The notes beneath the pieces were generated by a model. That model was not told the DNA's origin and searched no databases. It was given only the letters and a program-made list of their open reading frames with translations. The position numbers were made by a program, and so were the translations under genes. From NCBI GenBank assembly GCA_903882805.1, contig CAIRYK010000095.1:35444-99443 (forward strand): a DNA stretch of 64,000 bases, read 5' to 3'. Below, one piece after another: positions 8,487 to 15,305 of the stretch (the stretch's first letter is position 1; every line of letters begins with the position of its first letter). The stretch comes from an uncultured Bacteroidota bacterium. GTDB lineage: Bacteria; Bacteroidota; Bacteroidia; Chitinophagales; Chitinophagaceae.

Positions 8487-9857
8487 TTACAATTTCAAAA
8501 TCATGGCAGCTACTATAAAGTAGATGATAAGCCCGGTAACGTCTACCAGCGTTGCTACAAATGGCGCCGACGATGTGGCCGGGTCGAGCTTCATGCGTTT
8601 GAGCGCAATAGGAATCATAGAACCGCTAAGCGTGCCCCATAGCACAATGCCCACCAACGAAATAGATACTGTAAGCGCTACCAATTGCCAGTTGTAATCT
8701 ACGCCATAGTTGTACCATCCTACTTTTTGCCAAATAGCAATGCGTATGAATCCTATGATACCGAGGATAACCCCGAGAGTGAGACCTGAAAATATTTCGC
8801 GGCGCATAACATACCACCAGTCGCGGGGCGAAAGCTCCTTTAGCGCCATTGCGCGAATGATAAGCGTAGCCGCCTGCGATCCGCTGTTGCCACCGCTTGA
8901 CATGATGAGGGGTAGGAACATGGTAAGCACCACTGCTTTTTCCAGCTCTATCTGGAAGTGCTGCATAGCTGTGGCAGTAAGCAATTCGCTGAAAAAGAGG
9001 ACAATAAGCCAGCCTGCGCGTTTCTGTATAAGTGTAAAGAAGCCCGTTTTCACATAGGGCAAATCCAAAGACTCCAGACCGCCGAATTGTTGCATGTCCT
9101 TTGTGTCTTTTTCTTCGGCTTCGTCTATTACGTCGTCAATCGTTACCACACCCATCACCACATTATTGCTGTTGGTAACGGGTATGGCCACGCGGTCATA
9201 CTCTTTAAATTTCTGAATGGCGTCGTCTATACTATCCTGTATATCAAGTTTTACATAAAAGCCATCCATTATATCCTCTATGGTGCGCGAATGCTCGTTG
9301 AGCACCAAGCGGCGAATAGGGATATCGTCGACCAGTTTTCCCTGATTATCCACCACAAAAATCACATTGGCTGCCGGCGTATCGGTGTAAAATCTGCGGA
9401 GGTGTTCTACAGCCTGCCCGAGCGTCCATTCTTTTTGTACGGTGGTGAAGTTGGTATTGATAAGGCGGGCAACGCTTTTTTCGGGATATCCCAGCAGGTC
9501 GTAGGTGGCAAGGCGGTTTTTATCGTTGAGCAGATTCAGGTATTCGGTAACCTCCACGCCATCCAGCGTATCGAAAAAGGCGATACGGTCGTTAGATTCC
9601 AGATTGTTGAGTATTACAGATATCTGCGGACGGGGTAGTTCGTCCATCACTGCCTTTTGCAGTACATGATCGAAGAACGAGAAAATGCTGATTTGTACAG
9701 ATTCGGGTAGTGCAAGGAAAGTATTGATAGCATACTCTACCGGCAGCGATTCTAATAACTTAGAAACTTCGGCCGGATAGTCTTCATCCTTGCTGTGTAG
9801 CAACAGTTCGCTGAGGTCGCCCTCCAGAATCTTCTCCCTTATATCCTGAACCAGCAT
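8487..9857 (-). CDS. mgtE: Magnesium transporter MgtE
   Basis: 456 residues, normal for MgtE. The order is an N-terminal helical MgtE domain (about 1-130, with LLESLPVEYAINTFLALPE), two CBS domains (about 130-255, with IFVVDNQGKLVDDIPIRRL and VAIPVTNSNNVVMGVVTIDD) and a five-helix membrane domain. That domain carries the pore-lining family motif MSSGGNSGSQAATLIIRA and a later helix PFVATLVDVTGLIIYFIVA with the conserved Asp. It conducts Mg2+ into the cytoplasm, and the CBS/N domains normally close the channel when Mg2+ is high. The predicted leader begins with a hairpin at 9926-9941; no classical Mg2+ riboswitch was recognised. Confidence 0.96.
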   Translation of the reverse strand: MLVQDIREKILEGDLSELLLHSKDEDYPAEVSKLLESLPVEYAINTFLALPESVQISIFSFFDHVLQKAVMDELPRPQISVILNNLESNDRIAFFDTLDGVEVTEYLNLLNDKNRLATYDLLGYPEKSVARLINTNFTTVQKEWTLGQAVEHLRRFYTDTPAANVIFVVDNQGKLVDDIPIRRLVLNEHSRTIEDIMDGFYVKLDIQDSIDDAIQKFKEYDRVAIPVTNSNNVVMGVVTIDDVIDEAEEKDTKDMQQFGGLESLDLPYVKTGFFTLIQKRAGWLIVLFFSELLTATAMQHFQIELEKAVVLTMFLPLIMSSGGNSGSQAATLIIRAMALKELSPRDWWYVMRREIFSGLTLGVILGIIGFIRIAIWQKVGWYNYGVDYNWQLVALTVSISLVGIVLWGTLSGSMIPIALKRMKLDPATSSAPFVATLVDVTGLIIYFIVAAMILKL

Positions 9858-9925
9858 CGCCTGTCATATTTGTATGATTTAAAAATGAATAAGAGGCACG
9901 ATAATCAATACCCTTAAAAGAACCT

Positions 9926-9951
9926 GGCTTTCGGAAAAGCCCTCAAAATTA
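9926..9951 (-). promoter_or_regulatory. mgtE promoter box TAATTTTG with hairpin at the predicted mRNA 5' end
   Basis: TAATTTTG (TAnnTTTG) lies on the minus strand at 9944-9951. Directly behind it a GGCTTT/AAAGCC hairpin (9926-9941, 4-nt loop) would form at the first bases of the transcript, about 70 nt before the mgtE ATG. This may be a stabilising 5' hairpin. No -33 match was found. The rest of 9952-10151 holds no gene. Confidence 0.4.
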
Positions 9952-10151
9952 CCTTTAATTCTTTTGCCAGTCGAATTTAATTTAGTGTGTTGGGGGTTAA
10001 ATGTTTATTAAATGGCGGGCTGTATTAGCTTGTTTTTATTTTACTTTTTGCTGAATGGTACCCAGCGTTGTCGATAAAGTTGAGTAAAGCAGAATATTTT
10101 AATATGCAATTGTCGCTTCCAAACACCCTAAGCCGTAAGTTGCTTTTGGGT

Positions 10152-10415
10152 TTAATCAAACCATTTGTCATTGGGTAATTCGATTTGTTCTATTTCAGAA
10201 ATCTTTTCTATTCGCCCATCAGCGTATTTTTTAACTACCCAGCCATCCATTGCAACTACTACATAGCCCATAAGCTCCATAGCTTCTTTAGCAGCTTGTT
10301 TAAATCCCTTCTTGGTGGCGCTTATCAAAATGCGCTTGGTGAGATAAGGTCCTCTTTCCATGTGCATTACCGGCGCTGCCTTGTTTTTCAGAGGTTTTGA
10401 TTCGGTCTTGTTCAT
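10152..10415 (-). CDS. Small conserved hypothetical protein
   Basis: 87 residues from the ATG at 10415. A longer reading from 10454 is possible, but the TACTTTTG promoter box at 10421-10428 lies inside that extension, so the shorter start is preferred. The protein is basic at the N-terminus and acidic at the C-terminus. Its core is RGPYLTKRILISATKKGFK, then AAKEAMELMGYVVVAMDGW, then VVKKYADGRIEKISEI. It resembles small soluble Bacteroidota proteins of unknown function. No membrane segment, signal peptide or catalytic motif is visible. The promoter box ends 5 nt before the ATG, so the mRNA may be leaderless. Confidence 0.7.
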   Translation of the reverse strand: MNKTESKPLKNKAAPVMHMERGPYLTKRILISATKKGFKQAAKEAMELMGYVVVAMDGWVVKKYADGRIEKISEIEQIELPNDKWFD

Positions 10416-10420
10416 AATAA

Positions 10421-10428
10421 CAAAAGTA
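10421..10428 (-). promoter_or_regulatory. Candidate -7 box TACTTTTG, leaderless arrangement
   Basis: Exact TAnnTTTG on the minus strand, ending 5 nt before the ATG at 10415. A TTG lies 23 bp further upstream. Transcription would start at or next to the start codon. Confidence 0.45.
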
Positions 10429-10623
10429 CGAAATAATTGCATGGGTGTTTGCAAGAGCCCTTGTTTAACACGTCAAGACTCATACGCGCCTTGGCGCCGG
10501 TTGTAGTGTCATATCTGAATTGGAGTTGGTAACATTTGCTTAATATGCAGTTAATATAGCTGTAATATTGGCATGGAAAAAGGATGGGTCTTAATAGTAA
10601 TTTTACCTAAAATTATTAAGCCT

Positions 10624-11976
10624 ATGGATTACAACAAAGACCCACTGTGGCAACGTATCATGGACTACGACCCAGACAAGCCGAATGCCGAAACGCCTTT
10701 CTCGAAGCGGCTAATGGCGCTACAAGGGTGGAGCGCCTCCTACACAAAGAGCGCAATAGACGAATACAAGAAGTTCATTTATTTATGTTGCGTATCTCCG
10801 CACGGGGCATCTCCTCCCGAAGTTGTAGATGAAGTCTGGCACCTGCACCTGACCTACACAACCGATTACTGGCTGAATTTTTGCAGAGATACACTCCACC
10901 GCGACATACACCATCATCCATCGGCAGGCGGGGTCGAGGAAAAGCTAAGACACATAGTTTGGTATGAACAAACGCTGGAAATATACCGGCAAATATTTGG
11001 CGAAGAGCCGCCGCCAAACATCTGGCCGCCGCCGCAAACCGAAGCAAAGACATCTAACACGCCTGATCAAAACATTCCCGATTTTTTTGAGGCTGGCAAC
11101 AAATACCGTTTCTTACTGTTACTCCTTCCCTTCTATCTCATAGGGATTCTCTTCTTCAGGGTAAGTCCGTTTCAACTTACAGGTACGCAATTCTTATTTT
11201 TTTACCCTTTGTTGGTATTGTTCAGCATTATCGCCAATTACATGTCGTTGGTGGCAAAAAGAACTTTGCTATACGACTGGCTCGCCCCGCGGCTTCCGGT
11301 GACAGACAAATATGAATTGGCGTATCTGGCAGGCGGCGAAGCAAGGTTAAAACTACTCTACATAGCAGAATTGGTACATGCAGGCGCTCTAAAACACATT
11401 GGCGCAGACGAATACCTTATTTTACCGGGAAACATCTCATCGACTCCCAACTATTTGAATAGACGATTAGCAATACACGAGTCGCAACAAGTAAACTATG
11501 ACCAGCTTGATAAATGGGCTGCAAAAGAAGCAGATGATGTAATAGGTAAATACACCGGTATTCTGGCCGCATACACAAGAGTAAATAACAATTTAATGAT
11601 ACCTGTACTCACTTTTGGTATTGGGATATTGCGGGTAATGCAGGGTATGGGAAACGAGAAGCCAATTGATTATTTGGTATTAATGATGATTATCTATGCC
11701 TTTATTCACAGCGGTATCAGGACTTACTACTCATTTGGTAATAGCTGCAAAAAACTGATCGAAGATGATGCTGCGCTGGTTGGCGGATTGGGCGATGCGT
11801 TTGGCGCTAAACTGATAACAAACGGCGCTGATTATTTGGCAGGAATGGCGGTGTTTGATCACTTGCGATTGAAATATGAGGCTGCAATGACTAATAACAA
11901 TGGAAGTAGTTGCGGAGGAAGCAGTTGTGGAGGCGGAGGTTGCGGAGGCGGCGGTTGCGGAGGTTGCGGAGGATGA
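10624..11976 (+). CDS. Membrane protein with GRDP-like N-domain, TIGR04222-like region and Cys/Gly-rich tail
   Basis: 450 residues from the ATG at 10624. An upstream in-frame ATG at 10573 would add 17 unlikely residues. Residues about 20-130 resemble the glycine-rich-domain-protein (GRDP/DUF1399) fold: EVVDEVWHLHLTYTTDYW, LHRDIHHHPS. Two membrane segments follow (RFLLLLLPFYLIGILFFRV; QFLFFYPLLVLFSIIANYM). Then comes a TIGR04222-type segment (DKYELAYLAGGEARLKLLYI) and two more hydrophobic helices. The chain ends in a short tail of seven Cys among Gly (GGGGCGGGGCGGCGG). The role is unknown. His- and Cys-rich ends could bind metal, which is inference. A terminator follows at 12015. Confidence 0.8.
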   Translation: MDYNKDPLWQRIMDYDPDKPNAETPFSKRLMALQGWSASYTKSAIDEYKKFIYLCCVSPHGASPPEVVDEVWHLHLTYTTDYWLNFCRDTLHRDIHHHPSAGGVEEKLRHIVWYEQTLEIYRQIFGEEPPPNIWPPPQTEAKTSNTPDQNIPDFFEAGNKYRFLLLLLPFYLIGILFFRVSPFQLTGTQFLFFYPLLVLFSIIANYMSLVAKRTLLYDWLAPRLPVTDKYELAYLAGGEARLKLLYIAELVHAGALKHIGADEYLILPGNISSTPNYLNRRLAIHESQQVNYDQLDKWAAKEADDVIGKYTGILAAYTRVNNNLMIPVLTFGIGILRVMQGMGNEKPIDYLVLMMIIYAFIHSGIRTYYSFGNSCKKLIEDDAALVGGLGDAFGAKLITNGADYLAGMAVFDHLRLKYEAAMTNNNGSSCGGSSCGGGGCGGGGCGGCGG

Positions 11977-12014
11977 GCATAATACCGCATAGGACAATAA
12001 TTACTAAAGGTAGG

Positions 12015-12040
12015 ATTCTGGCACGATGCCGGAATTTTTT
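12015..12040 (+). terminator. Intrinsic terminator of the TIGR04222-like gene
   Basis: 9-bp stem ATTCTGGCA/TGCCGGAAT (one G-U) with a CGA loop at 12015-12035, then a run of six T. It lies 38 bp past the stop codon. Confidence 0.85.
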
Positions 12041-12138
12041 GTTTTATAGTGTTCCTATTCTGTAAATAACAGATCCCGTAAGCTACCAAGTTTTGGTAAA
12101 AAAAGGCCGGCTTGGGCGGTTCTAAATTTGGGAAGGGA

Positions 12139-12170
12139 TTTTTTTAATACCCTTATAGTCAATAGCTTTG
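12139..12170 (+). promoter_or_regulatory. Candidate dxr promoter
   Basis: -7 box TAGCTTTG at 12163-12170 (exact TAnnTTTG), with a T-run at 12139-12145 at the right distance for the -33 element (TTTT, 19-bp spacer). The ATG follows 18 nt after the box. Confidence 0.5.
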
Positions 12171-12188
12171 TAAGCTAAACACAACAAC

Positions 12189-13358
12189 ATGAAACGACTG
12201 GCAATATTAGGATCGACAGGCTCGGTGGGCACGCAGGCATTGGAAGTAGTGGCGGCGCATCCTGATATGTTTGAAGTTGAAGTGTTGAGCGCCAACAGCA
12301 ATGCCACATTGCTTATAGAACAGGCGAAAAAATTCAGACCTAATGCAGTAGTAGTTACCGACGAATCGAAATATAAGGAGGTAAAAGAAGCGTTGCTGAT
12401 GCTGCCTATAAAGGTATTTGCAGGTCAAAAAGCGCTTTGCGATGTGGTGCAGTGGGATACTGTAGATACTGTACTTGGCGCAATTTTGGGTTTTGCAGGG
12501 CTGCACTCGGTGCTGGCGGCAGTAGAGGCAGGCAAGCGCATAGCGCTGGCCAATAAAGAAACGCTGGTAGTAGCCGGAGAGCTGGTAATGCAGCGCGCCC
12601 GCGAAAAAGGCGCCATGATAATACCGGTAGACAGCGAACACTCAGCTATATACCAATGCCTGGTGGGCGAGGACATACAACGTGTAGAGAAAATGATACT
12701 TACCGCATCGGGCGGACCATTTTTGGGTAGAAAACCCAACTATCTGGTGAATGTAAAAGCATCGCACGCGCTTCAGCACCCCAACTGGAGCATGGGCGCC
12801 AAAATATCTATAGACAGCGCAACGCTGATGAACAAAGGCCTGGAGGTGATAGAAGCAAAATGGCTGTTTGGTATGCGCAACGAGCAGATAGATGTGGTAA
12901 TACACAGCCAATCTATCATACATTCTATGGTGCAGTTTACCGACGGCTCTATAAAGGCGCAAATGGGCTTGCCTGATATGAAGCTGCCCATACAGTATGC
13001 ACTGGCGTTCCCGGACCGAATACATAATGACTATAAACGACTGGATTTTAAAGATTTCCCTAAGCTGACCTTTGAGCCTGCCGACTACAAAACCTTCCGT
13101 AATCTGGCTATTGCCAAAGACGCGATGTACAGAGGCGGTAACGCGCCCTGTGTGCTCAACGCAGCCAACGAAATGGTGGTGCATGCATTTTTACAAAACA
13201 AAGTAGGCTTCCTGGAAATGAGCGAAATGATAGAAAAGACAATGGATAGCGTTGATTTTATTGACCACCCAACGCTGGAAGACTATCAGCATACAGATGC
13301 CGAAGCGCGTATATATGCCAGCGAATTTATTAAAAAGAGCCAACTATCGATGTACTAA
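12189..13358 (+). CDS. dxr: 1-deoxy-D-xylulose-5-phosphate reductoisomerase
   Basis: 389 residues, full length. It rearranges and reduces DXP to 2-C-methyl-D-erythritol 4-phosphate with NADPH, the committed step of the MEP isoprenoid pathway, in the cytoplasm. The NADPH-binding start is LAILGSTGSVGTQALEVV. The substrate and metal region shows PVDSEHSAIYQCL, with the conserved acidic residues and Ser, followed by ASGGPFLG. GLEVIEAKWLFG holds further metal ligands, and the catalytic-loop region SIIHSMVQFTDGS is present. The C-terminal helical domain is complete. It is followed after 72 bp by gpmI, which has its own promoter-like box, so the two need not be one operon. Confidence 0.97.
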   Translation: MKRLAILGSTGSVGTQALEVVAAHPDMFEVEVLSANSNATLLIEQAKKFRPNAVVVTDESKYKEVKEALLMLPIKVFAGQKALCDVVQWDTVDTVLGAILGFAGLHSVLAAVEAGKRIALANKETLVVAGELVMQRAREKGAMIIPVDSEHSAIYQCLVGEDIQRVEKMILTASGGPFLGRKPNYLVNVKASHALQHPNWSMGAKISIDSATLMNKGLEVIEAKWLFGMRNEQIDVVIHSQSIIHSMVQFTDGSIKAQMGLPDMKLPIQYALAFPDRIHNDYKRLDFKDFPKLTFEPADYKTFRNLAIAKDAMYRGGNAPCVLNAANEMVVHAFLQNKVGFLEMSEMIEKTMDSVDFIDHPTLEDYQHTDAEARIYASEFIKKSQLSMY

Positions 13359-13418
13359 TCAAGCGGCGCACTGGCGCGTGCTGACTAATATCACTGTGGC
13401 GCTGCTGCGGTAAATGCT

Positions 13419-13426
13419 TACCTTCG
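13419..13426 (+). promoter_or_regulatory. Candidate gpmI promoter box TACCTTCG, leaderless arrangement
   Basis: TACCTTCG differs from TACCTTTG by one base and ends 4 nt before the gpmI ATG. The related TAACTTCG occurs at 25011 and 39885. No clear -33 element. Confidence 0.4.
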
Positions 13427-13430
13427 CAGC

Positions 13431-14957
13431 ATGTCAAAGAAAGCAATCCTCATTATTATGGATGGCTGGGGCCATGGTCAGGTACCTGCCGCCGATGCAA
13501 TAGCCAATGCAAACGTTCCGTTTGTGCATTCGCTGTATGCCAAGTATCCTAACACGGAACTCATAACCTGCGGCGAAGCCGTGGGGCTGCCCGACGGACA
13601 GATGGGTAACTCGGAAGTAGGGCATCTAAACATTGGCGCCGGGCGCATTGTATATCAGGAACTGCAGCGCATAAATGTAGCTATACGCGAAGGCGAACTG
13701 GAAAGCAGTCCGGTACTGAATGCGGCGTTTGAAGCAGCAAAACAGCTAGGCAAAACACTCCACTTTATGGGGTTGGTGAGCGATGGCGGCGTGCACTCGC
13801 ACATCAATCATATCAAGGCATTGTGTACGCTTGCACAAAAGAACAACATCCCCAACGTTGCGGTACATGCATTTACCGACGGTCGCGATTGCGACCCGAA
13901 GAGCGGACTGGGCTTTGTAACCGACTTGCTGGCGCATACTGAGCAAACTGGCTGTAAGCTGGCGTCTGTTACGGGCAGGTTTTACGCCATGGACAGAGAT
14001 AAGCGCTGGGAGCGCGTAAAGGTGGCTTACGATGCACTTACTAAGGGAGTGGGCGCCCCTACCTCCGACCCGCTTGCGGCAATAGAAGCAGATTACAACA
14101 ATGGTATTACCGATGAGTTTTTGAAACCCATAATTGTATGCGGCGCCACCGGCGCTCCTGTAGCGACCATCAAGGACGGCGATGTAGTGGTATGCTTTAA
14201 TTTCAGAACCGACCGTTGCCGGGAAATAACTGTTGCGCTTACACAGACCGCATTTCCGGAACAGGATATGAAGCCGCTGGACTTGCACTATGTAACCATG
14301 ACGGAGTACGACAAGAGTTATAAAGGCGTTGGCGTTATTTTTAAAAATACCGACCTTACCAATACTATGGGCGAGGTATTGGAGGCTAATGGCAAAACAC
14401 AAATACGCATTGCGGAAACCGAGAAGTACCCGCACGTAACATTTTTCTTTTCGGGCGGGCGAGAGCAGCCATTTGTTGGGGAACGCCGCATTATGGCGCC
14501 ATCGCCAAGAACAGTGGCCACTTACGATCTGAAACCGGAAATGAGCGCGCACGAGCTCACCGAGGCTATATTGCCTGAGATAAGCGCGCAAAGCGCCGAT
14601 TTTATTTGCCTCAATTTTGCTAATGCCGATATGGTAGGGCATACCGGAGTGTGGGATGCCGTAGTGAAAGCAGTAGAAACAGTAGATAGCTGCGTGGCGC
14701 AGATTACGCCGCTGGCGCTGGCCAACGGTTATGCCGTATTCCTTACTGCCGATCATGGCAATGCCGATTACCTGATAAACGAAGACGGCACGCCCAACAC
14801 TGCACATACGCTCAATCCGGTACCCTTGTTCCTGATATCGAACGACTACAAGGGTGGGTTGAAACATGGTAAGTTGGGCGATTTGGCGCCAACTATACTT
14901 CATTACATGGGTATTGTGCCGCCGGCAGATATGACAGGTACCATACTTACAGACTAA
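13431..14957 (+). CDS. gpmI: 2,3-bisphosphoglycerate-independent phosphoglycerate mutase
   Basis: 508 residues, normal for the cofactor-independent enzyme. It interconverts 3- and 2-phosphoglycerate in glycolysis through a phosphoserine intermediate, with two Mn2+ ions. Diagnostic segments are AILIIMDGWGHG at the start (first metal Asp) and GNSEVGHLNIGAGR with the phosphorylated Ser. HAFTDGRDCDP and VTGRFYAMDRDKRWERV bind substrate. CFNFRTDRCREIT, NFANADMVGHTG and FLTADHGNADYL carry the remaining metal ligands. With pyk at 5218-6642, two lower-glycolysis enzymes are encoded in this window. A strong hairpin follows the stop. Confidence 0.97.
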   Translation: MSKKAILIIMDGWGHGQVPAADAIANANVPFVHSLYAKYPNTELITCGEAVGLPDGQMGNSEVGHLNIGAGRIVYQELQRINVAIREGELESSPVLNAAFEAAKQLGKTLHFMGLVSDGGVHSHINHIKALCTLAQKNNIPNVAVHAFTDGRDCDPKSGLGFVTDLLAHTEQTGCKLASVTGRFYAMDRDKRWERVKVAYDALTKGVGAPTSDPLAAIEADYNNGITDEFLKPIIVCGATGAPVATIKDGDVVVCFNFRTDRCREITVALTQTAFPEQDMKPLDLHYVTMTEYDKSYKGVGVIFKNTDLTNTMGEVLEANGKTQIRIAETEKYPHVTFFFSGGREQPFVGERRIMAPSPRTVATYDLKPEMSAHELTEAILPEISAQSADFICLNFANADMVGHTGVWDAVVKAVETVDSCVAQITPLALANGYAVFLTADHGNADYLINEDGTPNTAHTLNPVPLFLISNDYKGGLKHGKLGDLAPTILHYMGIVPPADMTGTILTD

Positions 14958-14978
14958 ATAAAGGAAATTTATAGCAAC

Positions 14979-15020
14979 ATAACGGAGGGCTGCCGCGTGA
15001 AAACGACAGCCCTCCGTTAT
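14979..15020 (+). terminator. Strong hairpin terminator after gpmI
   Basis: Perfect 14-bp stem (14979-14992 with 15007-15020; ATAACGGAGGGCTG and its complement) and a 14-nt loop. It is followed by TTATTAT rather than a clean T-run. It lies 21 bp past the gpmI stop and no gene faces it. The remaining 15021-15305 holds only promoter-like signals. Confidence 0.75.
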
Positions 15021-15150
15021 TTATTATGGTTCAACATTTTTGTAAAGCGCAGTTAGCCGTTCTGTTACGATAGCCCCTTCAGTTATTGTGAATATTGATT
15101 TTTCTGTATGATAATCAACGAGTTAGTGTTAGGGGCTAAGGTTCGTTTGT

Positions 15151-15158
15151 TAGTTTTG
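15151..15158 (+). promoter_or_regulatory. Possible topA promoter box TAGTTTTG
   Basis: Exact TAnnTTTG about 147 nt before the topA ATG, with no convincing -33 element. A short TATGCC/GGCATA hairpin (15199-15221) would lie in the leader. Weak. Confidence 0.3.
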
Positions 15159-15305
15159 TTTTTACGTATAAATGACAATTGCGCTTTGCTCTGAGGTGTA
15201 TGCCAAATAATAAACGGCATATCCTGTTTTTTCTTTTTCAAAACAATATTCTATTATTGCACAGGGTTGCACTGAATTTAGGCAGCCAAAACTGAATAAT
15301 TACGG

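Noticed and set aside
9858..10151. Searched for a Mg2+ riboswitch upstream of mgtE
   Set aside because: Only one 6-bp hairpin is visible, with nothing resembling the M-box or ykkC-type folds.
13746..14903. 385-codon frame antisense to gpmI
   Set aside because: It mirrors the codon bias of a certain gene on the other strand and shows no domain. It is a shadow frame.
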